41,542 bases of DNA from Reticulitermes lucifugus (lineage: Eukaryota; Arthropoda; Insecta; Blattodea; Rhinotermitidae). Below, piece by piece: positions 1 through 13,500 of the stretch. Below the pieces are notes generated by a model. It had not been told where the DNA came from, searched no databases, and saw only the letters and a program-made list of their open reading frames with translations. How positions within the stretch are numbered: the first letter of the stretch is position 1; every line of letters starts with the position of its first letter. The position numbers and the translations under genes were made by a program. The stretch is taken from assembly GCA_026260175.1 (NCBI GenBank), contig JAKCWW010004389.1, positions 1-41,542 of the forward strand, in the 5' to 3' direction.

Positions 1-1285
1 GAGTCACAAGGGACCTACTTTGAAGGGGATTAGGTATTGTAACCACCCAGATACAGAACTTTTCCCGGCCCAAGGTCGGATACTTTTTGGACAGACCTCG
101 TATCTTCCAAAAATATAAAAGCCACCTCAAAATTCTAGACACCTGGAGGGTGACATGAGGCAAGTTCCATACTGAGGACCCACAAATATTATGCACAAGT
201 GTACAAAACTTTGTTCCCACAGCTACATGGCACCCAGGATTTGTGCACCCTTGTCTCACACTGAACTGAGGTCTTCACTAAATGGGGTTATGCAAAACTG
301 CATCAAGAAACCATTCATGTTCTTGTGAGATAATTCTGTATTAATTAGGATGAAATAACTGCTTTGAATACCCAGTTAAAAAAAACATTTCTACAGAAAT
401 AAATACAATTACATAATCAATACTACCCAATTAATTTCTAAAATGGTTAATGACATAAAAACTAAAACAACCTCAGTAAAAAATGACATTGACTATAATT
501 CCAGACATAGCATGGCTGTTGTGCATATGCAGTATATGAAGTCACATGACAAATATTATGGTTGTGTGATAACAACTTCCAGCACACAGCAGATGTCAAT
601 ACTGATTGTTGTTTCAATTCCAACCATGCTAAATCAATGTACAAATGCCAACAATTTTTTTACACTAAATGTGAATCATTTTCTACTTTGAAATTCACTA
701 AATACAGAAAAATAACACACTTTATCTAGGGCTTTGGACAGAACCAAAAAAAAATATTAACTACATATGGGACTTTACTAAATGTGGGAACACCCTAAGT
801 AAATCATGATTTCACTGTGTTTAGCTTGAGTTATTAGCATTTCTTCTAAATAAAACACATTTAGGATGAACTTATGATGCCTATGTTGCTTTAAATGCTT
901 CATTTTATAAACTTGATTGACCATACACAGCACTCTTACTGAGGTGTGGGTGTGTGTGTGATGCAGCTGGCTGGGCAATACAGTATTGCAACACTACAAT
1001 TACCATCTATTGAAGCCAGCCAAACTTTCACAGTGCTTGTTTGTTAGCCTGAAAAGACCAAGTTCCAATCACATGATCATGACACTCACACTTGCTCAAA
1101 ATTTTGTCAAAGTTGAGACAGTAGTGTCCATATGAGTCACAAGAAAATCTAAAAATACCATAATAAATAAATAAAACAATGCAGAAATGAACTATATTAG
1201 CTAACACTTCAACACCTAGTAGCATCACATATGGCATGCTGCTATAGTACTGCCTGTATAAAATACACTGCCTAACAGAACTTAC
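1..1285. other. DHX57 intron 12 (partial), no gene seen
   Basis: This is AT-rich non-coding sequence downstream, on the minus strand, of the last visible DHX57 exon. I looked for the next expected helicase exon (RYKG followed by the helicase C domain) on the minus strand and found none, so the intron must run past the left edge. No repeat or regulatory element is recognised. Confidence 0.6.
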
Positions 1286-1531
1286 CTTTGTAACGATAAT
1301 ATAACTGAGTTATACTGAGGTTTTCATCTTGAATGGCTGCATTTTTTATGACCGCTGCTGACCCCTGAATATCAGCTGTTTCAAGCTCACATTCCAAAGA
1401 CGTCATGTCACCAGGAACTGATGTGCTAGACTTTTTCATTTTGCGTGCATTGAGAGAATTCTCTTCTAACACATAATTTGTCTTATCCAGAATGTCCTCC
1501 AAGAACAGCTGTTCTACCGGAAAGGCATTAC
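1286..1531 (-). CDS. DHX57: DHX57 exon 12
   Basis: Codons about 653-734. It begins [13 protein letters not shown], the conserved segment after motif III in this family (GRTFPVDQFFLED in vertebrate DHX57), followed by a low-conservation acidic linker and ending at YYRYK-G. The acceptor is CTCAG and the donor AAAG|GTAAGT. It enters in phase 1 and leaves in phase 1. It is the most 3' exon in the window. Confidence 0.93.
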
Positions 1532-4500
1532 CTGAGACATAACCATATGATTCATATATGTTCATTCCATTTCTGTATGTTTATATCCCACATCTTACTA
1601 CAAAAACACAAAAGGACAAATACGTATGAGAAACACTAAGACGTATACAAAATATTATTTAACCTCTTGTGTACATGTCTGAAATTGCTCTGTTAAAAAG
1701 AATACCTAAATACATGCCACGAGTACAGGCTACAGAAATGCAATGCCGTGTGAACTAGTAGCTATCTCTGTCATATGCCAGGTTGCTGATCTTGATAGTC
1801 ATTGCTGTGAGAATCTCAAATCTCAAATGGACCAAGTTACTTTTTGTAGGAGATTTCTTCTTTAGTAGATATTTCCTGTGCACCTGATCTATAAGTGCCC
1901 TGACTCTTACTCACCATGAATGTGTACTGTAGACACTTGCTCAAAGTAGCTGGAGAACAGGCTGACATTCAGTGTTGCACTCATGAGTATGATCTTCAGA
2001 TCAGGTCGCAGAGGAAGAAGGTCTCGCAGGATAAGGAGGAGGAAATCACTGAAAATTAGAACAAGTTTTGGAAACTGATAATGCCTAAGATTACTTTCAC
2101 TGTAATGAAAACAACAATTATAACAGTCTTCAGTGCAAAACAGAACTGGTAAGTCTACAACTGATGGATAGGTGCTGTAGTCTATAAATCATATTTGTCG
2201 GAACAAAAAGTGCCTCCACACTGGGAAATGCAAAGGTCTGGACAGAGTAATAGTGGTTTGAACAAACACAAACATAAAATATTCTTTCATGCAGGCATCT
2301 TCAGCAATATGAAGCAATTTCACATGGTTAGTTGAGAAAGTTCAGTGCAATTCCTTAAGTTCACAGAGCAGATAAAATACTATACAATATTTTCTGCACT
2401 AACAGTATTAAGCCTTTACTGTGGTAAGACAATTTAAATTAAATAAGCAATCTATTTACCTTACCAAATTTTAATATGTCATTGTAATATAATAAAATAA
2501 TAAACACACATGCACACATACATGCGTGCACGTATGCACACACACACACACACACACACACCTCTCATCGCTGCGCTCATGTACTTCATCAACAATGATG
2601 TGAGAAACAGACTGCAAATGTGGATCACTTTCTAGCCTCCGCAGCAGTATACCTGTTGTACAGAACAACAGTCGAGTTGATGATGACATCTTGCTCTCCA
2701 AGCGTATCTGTCAATGCAAAAAAAAAAAATGCTTCTAACCAATCACTGTGATGCTACAGTATTTATTCTCAGCCAATAACGCTAACACAGACTGCAAATG
2801 GTTTTCCACCATTCCACTGTGCAAATTTAGAACCATGAAATCCAAAATGGTAGTAACAAACATTCCATACAAAAACTACTGTTATTATACTTTGACTAAA
2901 TTATGAGAACAAATCTGTCATGTAATATCTGTAGAAAAGGTGGTAGAAGTGATTAAAGTTTTGTCCCTTCACTTTCAGTTAGTCTACAGTCAGACAATCA
3001 AACGCACTAGCATAATCAAGCTCAGTACAGAAGTGGAGAAGTCATTTTTGTTTTGCATGAAGATTGTATTCTGGTGAATTGAAATTTGACAGTCAAATCT
3101 TCTGACGCACCAAATGTTACCTGGTAACCAACTGTGTTGCCAATTTTTTCTACTCGTTCCTCTGCTACTCTTTCAGCTACACCAATGGTTGAGAGTCGTC
3201 GTGGTTGTGTACAAATTATCTCCACATGCCTCTTATTTGCTGAATCCCAGTTTAGAAGCCAGCTATCAAGCAAGAACTGTGGAATCTGGAAATCAGTATA
3301 AAAATCTGCTTGCCTCTGACCTTCTCATACTACCCATGAAAATATGAATATGGTCACTGAATTTCAGAACCATAAAACTAGGCCAACCTTACCTGAGTAC
3401 TCTTGCCACAGCCAGTCTCGCCACTGATCACCACCACCTGATGTTGTTCCACTGCATCCAAGATAACTTCCATGCAGCTCCAGGCTGGCAGCATCCGTCG
3501 GCCCTCAAGTGCTTTCATGTAACGGAGCTTATTTTGCTTCTCCAGAAACTTGCGAACAATATTTCTATCGTCCCTGTTTCATACATTAAAATTTAATGAA
3601 AATATACAAGCAACAAGATAAGAGGAGGAGGAGGAGAAGCAGGAGGGAGAAGAAGGACGAGGGGGAGAGAAGACAAATGCTGTTTTCACACATCAGATAA
3701 TTTGATTTTCTAAGATATTATTTGAGGCACAGTAATGGGATGTTGCACTGATTCACACTGGCAATGAACCACTAAGAAAGGCAGCTACAACATATAAACA
3801 TACAACACATGCGACACAAGAAGTTCTTATAAATTTGTGTTTATTCATCACCCATCATACAAGGACACACTGTAGTAACAACTGACCTGAGAATTTCATA
3901 AAGACTGGGCTGCTGGTGACGTGTACTTCCACCATTACCTGCAGAGATCTTCACAGTTGTGTCTTCCACTTTCGCACATATGTTATCAGGTGATGGTGCA
4001 AGTGTGGGAAACAGAGGACTATTTTGGTCAAGAAGGGTAATGCGGTTATCTGTAACAACCACAACACTTACTTAAAATACACAATTTAATTACTAATATC
4101 CATCATACTAAATTCCTAGGCATAACCATACAAAATATTTTATTTTGGAACACCCATCTCAACCACCTACCTACTAAATTAAGTAGGGCTTGTTATGCTA
4201 TAAGGACCATTAAACCTTTTATGTCAGTCAACACTTTAATTATGGTATATCACACCTATTTTCATTCACTAATGAGCTATGGCTTAATTTTCTGGGGAAG
4301 CTCTTCATACTCTATTAATATTTTCCGCCTTCAAAAGAAGGCCATAAGAATCATCACTGGCATTAGTAATAGAGATTCATGTAGAGATTATTTCAAGAAA
4401 CTCAAAATACTACCCCTTCAATCACAATACTTATTATCTACACTATTGTTTGTAGCCAATAACATCCACCTATTCAAGAGTAACTCTGAAGTCTACATCA

Positions 4501-7500
4501 ATAATACTAGACATAGTTTTGATCTTCATCTGCCACCTCCTAGGTTAACAACATATCAGAAGGGAACCTTTTATATGGGAATTAGATGTTTTAATAACCT
4601 TCCATTCGAAACAAAGGCACTTGTCAATAATGTCAAACTATATAAAATAGCCTTAAAAATTTTTCTCCATTTCCATTCATTCTATTCATTACAGGAATAT
4701 TTTGACCTAAAAAATTATAAGTGAATTCTACATTTTATTGTATCTAGTCTTGTATCGGATCAATGCAATGTTTATTACATTTGTTGTTCTTTTTATAACT
4801 TCTTTTATTAATATTACATGTGACCAATTCTATTCCTTTGTTTCTTTGTAAACTCAGATTTATGGAATGTGAATAAATGATGATGATGATGACAGCATAC
4901 TTCCAGCAAGATTGAATACACAAATCCACAGTCGACATTGAAATATCTTAAATACAGCAATGCCTTGTGAACTGTAGGGCTTTTGTTCCTAGAAGGACTC
5001 CACAGTTGTCACAACCAAGATTTTATGAAAAATGTGGGGCTCAGGGCCTCTGTTAACTCCCACAAAGTGTGGATGATATGGTACATAATTCAAATGCAGA
5101 CAAGTTAAAAACCACAGACATACGAGTATAATGTCAAACAATGTAGTTGGCAAAACTGATTACAATAGAAAACTACAGACACTTGAAAGCTGTGGTTGTG
5201 AGGTACTGCTACATAAAGAGGTCTGGAGACATTAAACTAATGCTATCAACTCATGGTGGTATAGCTATTAAATATGATGTGAAGGAAATGCTACTGCCAA
5301 GAGGTATATTATGTAGTTACAAAAATTAGCTCAGTTTTGATACAGAATGTTTGATGTGATACATCATGTCCTGTTACATCACTATAAGTGAGCAAAACAT
5401 AAGACACAGCAACGATCATCAGCCAATAGTACGCAAGCATACAAATGCATAGGCATACACACAAACAAACAAAATATCTTTGACCCACAGAAAATGTATT
5501 TTGCAATCCTAATCTGACCAGTCATGTCACATCAATTCCTTGTCTGCTGATAAGCCTTTGGAAGTGCCAGATGACATTAGTGCCCAGTATACATACAGAG
5601 TTCCATCACAACATGAGAAGGAAATAATTTCCAGAAATGTGTTGCACATTCGGATTTGTATATACAGTTGAACTTGGTTATAACGTCACGAGGACTGAAT
5701 ATTTTGTGTTGTTATAAACGAGTGTTGTTAAAATTGAGGACTATAACGTTATGGTTAACAGCGAGGAATTAATTTGTACCACAGAATATCTGATGCTATA
5801 GAGGGGGTGCGGCATAAACCAATGTCGTTATAACTGGATTTGACTGTATATTAATCTGTTCTGTTTCAGGAATTCGTAAAAGTCACTGGAAGCAATCATT
5901 TTTATACTGCAAAAATAAACAGAAAACCCTTATACTACAATTTGTGTATCAGGAACAGTACCAAAATTATACACTTCATTTGCACACCTAAACGTATTAC
6001 TACTTAAAACCCTGAATTAAAACTTTTACCATCAGACCTGGGATTTAAATCCCCTATACCCACCTGATAAAGGTCTATGGTAAGTACACAGTTTCCCTTC
6101 TGCCTTTAAGCATTTCGCCTTGAGGGCATATATGGGGCAGAGAAAGAGTGCCCCCTCCATAAATTCTTAGCCTTGACACCAGGCAGCAGCTGTCAGCTTC
6201 ATATTCCAATACTGTGCCCAAGAAACCCATCGCTAAATGGGCCAGAAAATCTGGAGATCATGGTGAACAGAAAACATCTCTGCAGCAAACTTGACCCCAG
6301 ATGTCCAGTTACTGCGGAGCAATCCTAATGAGTGAACAGGAACATAATGCCACTCACTTTTCAGAATCTCAGTCATCTCATCTGGATGATCCAGTAGTAA
6401 CTGTGCTACAGAATACACTGCTGGAGCCTCATCTCTAGCACAGATCTGCGCTTCCTGCAGCAATCTGCTTGTCAGCTGTAGGCAAGCTTCAGGAGGGAAG
6501 TTGCTTGCTGTAGTAGTGAGGTACACTAGAGCTGGCTCCAAAGGGTAAGAAGATCCTGGTGAGTGAATCAAGGCAATGAAAGGGAGTGACAATGGAAACA
6601 TCAACTCACTATACATGAAAATCATACATGTTTAAAATTTAAGGACATTAGTACTCCAGCCTTCTGGAGACCGGCCAGCATCACTGACGACTTTCAGAAA
6701 TGCTTCAGTAATTTAAAATACCACATCAGTTGCTGAACTTACAGAGTGAGGCTCACAACCTACTTGGCAACTTTGATGAAATACAGACACTCCCCATCTC
6801 ACACAATTTAAAGTTATGCAATATCAGACTTAAGAAATTTTAAAAATGTAAACAAAACTGAAACATTAACAATTCTTTAAATGCGTGTCAAATTTTTCCT
6901 TGTGGGAATGAAAGCGCATTGAGCTGAAAGTGGCAGAAGAATAGCACCGGGCAGGCGATAACACAGGTCGCGGGGCGGTTGTGCTGCATCCGATTAGGTC
7001 CCAGGTTATTGGAGTTCGGATTCAACTAGACTCCATTGTATCTACATATATATAGTTGACCATATGTACCGGTATACTCAATTCTGACTTGTGCAAAATT
7101 TGACTTGCATCAGATCTTCCGGAATGTAACTACTGTGTAAATCGGGAAGTGTCTGTGCTGTGAAAATACAGAAAGATGTAATGACTGTAAACCACCTACA
7201 CAATACGAGAGAACACTTTAAGCTTATCTCCAGGTATCTGGTATGAGCCCCAGTGGTTATCCTGCAGACGTCCCAACAATAAATTTTATGTTGCTTTCAC
7301 CGTGCATTTTCACTCACTATTCAGTTTACCAACAAATGCACAAACATAAACTACTTTTATAGTTTTATTAGTATCATTGTATTCCCCTACACGTGTTTCG
7401 GTCCGTAGGCCATCTTCAGGGGGGTAAATAGGCTACTACGCTTCACATCGCATGTTAAAAGGGCCCAAAGAGCACACTTGTCTCAGTAATAAGTTATAAA

Positions 7501-10500
7501 ACATTTGAATTTGTAAAATATGTAAAACTGTAAAACTTATAATTTTTTATCATATAAGTTAAAGTCAAGATTTAAAATAGCAGCGTTGGTCGCTTGATGC
7601 ACAGAATCCTGGTATTGTATTTGTTGTTGCTTATAAGCTGTAATATGAATAAAAAATATATGTAGTTAGAAAATATTCTATCTGTATTGATTACTTTTCA
7701 CGTAAACTGATTAATATTAATTTATACTTTTTTTTGCATGAATTACGTACCGTGATGTTTCGCGTGCTGTTGTGTGGAGTGGTATAAGCTGAATAACAGA
7801 GTCCACCAGACAACATTCAGCTTATACCACTCCACACAACAGCACGCGAAACAACACGGTACGTCATTCATGCAAAAAAAAATTATAAATTAATATTAAT
7901 CAGTTTACGTGAAAAGTAATCAATACAGATAGAATATTTTCTAACTACATATATTTTTTATTCATATTACAGCTTATAAGCAACAACAAATACAATACCA
8001 GGATTCTGTGCATCAAGCGACCAACGCTGCTATTTTAAATCTTGACTTTAACTTATATGATAAAAAATTATAAGTTTTACAGTTTTACATATTTTACAAA
8101 TTCAAATGTTTTATAACTTATTACTGAGACAAGTGTGCTCTTTGGGCCCTTTTAACATGCGATGTGAAGCGTAGTAGCCTATTTACGCCCCTGAAGATGG
8201 TCTACGAACCGAAACAAATGTAGGGGAATACAACAATACTAATAAAACTATAAAAGTAGTTATGTTTGTGCATTTGTTGGTAAACTGAATAGTCCCAGTT
8301 AGTTACTTTCTGTCGCTCCTTGCGGAGCATAGGGCCTCCTTTCAGAGGTTTCTTGGTCTGGGAATAGTCCCAACAATAGTTAATTCTTCCCATATTCTCA
8401 GCATTGTGTCTTGGTCCACCTCACATACCACATGTGTGATGCGCTGCAGAAAGTCAAGGAGGTGAGTAGGTATTGGAGGAACATACACGACATCCATCAT
8501 GAACTCCCACAGACTAACATCTAAAGGCACCCAATCTGGGGAACACAAAGGCCTTGCAGCAGTTCCCACACGTCCAATCCATTTGCCAGGAAACAATGTG
8601 TTGAGATAGGCACGGATCTCTCTACGGAAATGTGGTGGTGCACCACCTTGTTGAAAAATCATGGTACCATCTTTGTGATGCCAGCTTCAGAGAAGCAGTA
8701 AACAAGGCTGACTGAGATGTGCTGCAGAGAATATGGGAAGAATTAGACTACTATTGAGATATCTGCAAGGTAACCAGAGGATACAAAACTTATTCAGACA
8801 AATGTATACTGTTTTATGTTATTCAACACAACTTTTTATTAAAGACTGCCCAACATGTTTTGAACCTATACAAGGTTCATCTTCAGGGGCTTACTTTTTG
8901 CCTGTCTGGCTATGGTAAACTTTATGTTACTTGTACCATACATTTTTGATTATACAAAACTTATTCAGACAAATGTACACTGTTTTATGTTATTCAACAC
9001 AACTTTTTATTAAAGACTGCCCAACATGTTTCGAACCCACACAAGATGAACCTTGTATAGGTTCGAAACATGTTGGGCAGTCTTTAATAAAAAGTTGTGT
9101 TGAATAGCATAAAACAGTGTACATTTGTCTGAATAAGTTTTGTGTAATCAAAAATGTACGGTACAAGTAACGTAAAGTAACCAGAGGAGTTCATACTGAG
9201 CACCCACAGATAAACTTGAAATACTATGTAACTGGTTTTGTGTCACTGCCGCTTTCTGTTTTTTCACAATATTTCATTACAACTGCCAAGTCAGTTTTCG
9301 ACTACATTATACTCTATCAGAAGGGATATTATGGAATAATTGTGAATGATGAATTGGAAGGGCCATGGATGGAAGCAGCACTGACCTATTTTATGGTACT
9401 GTCCCAGCTTTGCCTTGGGGTAACTGTGAAACCTTGCTCAGTATAGCCAGTACATGGCCAGGACTCAAACTGGCTACCTAACAAATAGCAGTCAAACACC
9501 AATGCCAAGATGCTTAGAATATATAATGTGGATTGTTCTTCTCCTTCACACTGGCAATATAATCTGACAATAAATCTGGTTACTGGTATTTCAGTATTCC
9601 CACCCTCCCCACACACATACCAAACTACAGGAAGATGACAACTGGGCATCACTATTTACAAACCTTCAGGAAATCGAATTTCAAGTTGGAAAAGAGGTTT
9701 CTCCGTTTTTTCCTCCTCCTTTGGCACCACTTGCTGCTTCGCTATTGGCTGATGGGAAAACCGACATGTCTGGGCATATTTACAAATTCCTTTGGCAAAA
9801 AATCTGGAACATCATTTGCATACTGTGATTATATGTTGTAGTAAGAATGCTCCAAACAAAAAAACAATGCACATGAATTACATGAATGCCTCACTACAGG
9901 CTGCTTTGCATGCCTCAGTAAGAACTTCAAATCACAGAAATTTGTATGTTGTGGTTTACGCTTATTTATCAATATTCTGTGGCGCTACCACAACATAAAC
10001 TCTGAAAGAATGTGTTGCATGGCATGACACAAGACTGCAAACATGCATACAAAACTGGTATGAGACATCTTCCTTTGCTTTGAAAAGCACCATTATATGA
10101 ATGGTTTAAATACTGTAAGTGAGATTGTTTTCAAAAGAAATAAGAATCAGCCTTTGCCAAATTAGGGCCTAAACAATTCATCTGTTTCTGACATTAGTGA
10201 TTTTCACTGTTCTTTGAGAACTAGAAACATCACAATATAACCTTCAAGGTTCTTAAGATGATCTACACACAATGTAATTCTCTGGGTTCCATTGCCACCC
10301 CATGCTGGAAAAAGCTTCCAATGTTTCAGGGAAAACAACTGCTGCCCTCATGTATACCCATATTATGCTTTAACACACCGACACACTGCATACTGTAACA
10401 CTGTACATGGTTTTTTAGAATCATAAATTAACAAATCAAATTCCATGTTATAAACTGCTAACATATGACTTCAGTGATAGTAAGGTTTTGTTTTACCTAC

Positions 10501-13500
10501 AAAACTGTGGCTGAGACTTGGCAGTCCTATTCGAATCCCTGTCACAGCTACTGTCTCTGTCCTTGTCCAGATCTCTTTTTTTGTTCTGTTTATTCTCCCT
10601 GCCATCACGATTTGAGTAGAAGTCAAGTAAGTACTCTAACCGCAAGTTCAGTACCCACAAACGATTAGTTATACGTTCCTCAAATGCGGAGTCATAAATA
10701 GATTCCAGAGCACATTTTTCTTCTTCTCGTTGTTGCAGAATTTCAGAAGACCGAAGATTTGTTGCACTCTCACAGTTATTACCATTGGTAATGGAATTAT
10801 TATTTATGATAAACGGAAATGCGAGTCCAAGTTTAAAGTACTGGGACAACAAAACCTCCAAAGCCACACCGACATCTCCATGTGTCAGTTCCAGTGCTTC
10901 CAGGCAATGTGATCTATAGAAACCATAACTGTAAAGAAAACAGGGCCATTCTGTAGAATGTTAAGAACTGTTCATCATTTTATTTATTGCAGTGGGCAAT
11001 TTGATCAGCTTATGGGCACAGAGAATCCATAAAGATGAAGTAACAAACTGACAATCTCTTACATTACTAGCTGTCAATAGTCACTATTATGCATTTATTT
11101 ATTAGTATTCATTACATGTTTCAGCTTCAACAAAAGCTCTTCCCACGTGGATCCCTCAGCAGCACTAATTACAGACTTGGCCCACATCATCATATAACAT
11201 CTGGATCATAACCTGTTAAGAGCTGTTGTAACATTAAAATTAGGATTCTGTTCTTCTGGGATATGATGCTGTGTCACCAAGTGGCTGAACCTGATGTTTC
11301 AAGGCAACACAGTATTGTCATCCTGAATGGTCGGAATGTCCAAGACATTAAACTTAGTTAATCATACAAAACACACTACAGTTTGGTAGTCTGTAAAGCA
11401 GGGTTTATACTGAACTATCATGCACTAAAATGGTGTTGCCTAAACAACATTCAGTACAAGCATATCTGAAGGACAGTTCCGAAGACAAAACATGTGCACA
11501 CATACAACCTCTACAGTATGGAATTATTTCATGAACTATGCAAAGCATGTACAGAACCACACAAATAAAAATATTCCATACACACTGCAAAACGCATTAT
11601 ACACACCTCTCAAGTTTGGGCAAGGCATATATATTCTTATGATCTTGTGTCACTGTGGTATCCACACTCTTAGCAGAGTAATCAATTCCTCCTTGAACCA
11701 CCAGATGACCTCGATCAACCCAATACTGCTGGCTCAGGTTTTCCCCCTGGTCCATGTATGATGACGGAGGTTTCAGTGAGAAGTTCTAACAAGGAAAACA
11801 AGCTTCTGACATGATGACATAGTGGAGGAGTTAATTAACTAACCTGTAAACCATCTTTTTCAGGGCAGAATTCCAGAGTGAGACATTCTTTTAAAATTTA
11901 CACATAATGCCATTTTATTTCATTTAATTTATTCAGTATTCCAGATATCTGCCGAGGTGGATACAGAACTTGTCATTATAATAACAATAAGCACAATACA
12001 GAATGAGTCTTACAATAAAACACAAATAATAGTAATAATAGTAATACATAAAGAAGCCCTCAGGTTTTACAGTGAAGTGGGATTAGTTCATAATAGATAA
12101 CCAGAACTTTTCATTATAGTCACAATAAGCATAATACCGAATAAGTCTTACAATAAAACACAAATAATAGTAAGTATATAAATATAATACATAAAGAAGC
12201 CCTCAGGTTTTACAGTGAAATAGGATTAGTTCGTAATAGATAACCAAGGGATACTGATATAGTGTACAGAAACCGAGCCTTAAAATTAATGCCAATATAA
12301 TGAGGAATTTTTTATGCATGTCATGATTGTTCATAGTACTCTTCTAATGTATAAAATGAATTCGTGTACAAAAACTTTTTCAGAGCAGCGTTAAATTTTT
12401 TTATGTTACCATTGGCATTCTTTATGTCCGAGGGTAATTTATTAAAGATTTTTATCCCCGAATAATAAGCTCCTTATCCAGTTCTTGGATAATGCATGTG
12501 GTGATACGATAAACAAAAAGGAACATGATTTTATAGACGTCTCCTTCTCCCGATGCCAAGTGTTTTATTTTTAAGCGTGTTATTTAATGACACTATCAAT
12601 TTCTAAGGTTATACAGTGTCAGTGATGGATGGATGAATGAATGTGTATGGAGTGCTGGTCGAAAGATACTGACAGGGGAGAAATTAAGTACTTAAAAAAC
12701 TGTTTCAGTGCCACTTTGTCCACCACAAATCCTAGGTGCTCCTAGCCTGGGAATGATTCCAGGCCTCCACATCTATTGGTTATGATTTTCCAACATATGA
12801 AAAACATTCACTTCTGAATGCTTACTCCAGACAGTGAGAACTTTAAAGCATTAAGCTTATTCTGTAACATTCAACTAAATTCCTGGGAGAAAAGTAACTG
12901 CACCATATCAAAAATGTTGAATTACAAGAATATAACATTTGTACATGTATACATAAAGCTAACGTGTACAATAACAGACTGTGTTCATAAATTCAGCCAC
13001 TGGAATTTTTTGTCAACTACATCAGATGAATGTCTAACAACCTGATCAATGGCTACGGTGCCGGCCTTAGCAAACGTGCGGCCCAACTGCAATCCTTGTG
13101 GTGGGCCTTGTGATGGGCCCCTAAAAGTTACTGTGGAGAGCAAAAAAAGGACTAACGTTTCAGTATATTAATGAAAGTTACAAAACCATTATAAAATCAG
13201 TTCGAGAGCTTTATGTCGTCTCACTGCACATTTTTAAAAATTACTAATGCGTGAATCCCCCATGGGCATGGGGCCCAATTAACTCAAATCGGCCCAATCA
13301 GTCTAAGACCAGTCCTGAATGGTTAACCAAAAAGTTAATGACTGCAGGAAGAAGCCTGTGTTTTGATCCATTTCACAACGTCCCTTAATTTAGGAAATGG
13401 ATCCTCTGTATGAAATTAAGAATGTAGTGAGTAAAAAATGATTTGGTACAAAAGTTACAGTGTGATCACCTGACAGCCTCCTGTAAATCGGTCAGCTATT

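Larger units (their letters stand above)
7316..8293. mobile_element. 978-bp fold-back element carrying two outward hammerhead motifs
   Basis: Near-perfect inverted repeat: arms 7316-7794 and 7815-8293 (479 bp each) around a 20-bp spacer (7795-7814). The arms differ at only scattered positions. Each carries a hammerhead-like motif about 70 bp from its outer end (7384-7424 on minus, 8188-8225 on plus). There is no ORF of note and no RNA polymerase III boxes. It lies in DHX57 intron 5. Transcribed in either direction it would form a very long hairpin. It could be a fold-back transposon or a head-to-head pair of ends of a Penelope-like or retrozyme element. Confidence 0.9.
8778..9182. mobile_element. 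Compound repeat: one direct plus one inverted copy of a hammerhead-bearing module
   Basis: A module of roughly 105 bp (starting TACAAAACTTATTCAGAC and ending at the GGGC helix) occurs three times: about 8778-8890 and 8953-9046 in one orientation, and about 9047-9160 inverted. Copies two and three form an inverted repeat with arms of about 120 bp (about 8914-9035 and 9058-9182). AACCAGAGG borders both ends (about 8772 and 9179). Confidence 0.85.

Noticed and set aside
443-691. Short frames in the first kilobase
   Set aside because: No domain, no splice support and low-complexity composition; they sit in DHX57 intron 12.
6010-6200. Possible SINE with GGGATTTAAATCCC
   Set aside because: No second promoter box or shared body with the other SINEs in the window.
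10914-10919. Alternative exon 4 acceptor TATAG at 10914
   Set aside because: The upstream acceptor at 10929 has a far better pyrimidine tract and restores the conserved UBA YGF.
11964-12243. Two-copy tandem repeat considered as a CRISPR or satellite
   Set aside because: Only two long copies without regular spacers, inside a LINE 3' UTR of an animal genome.
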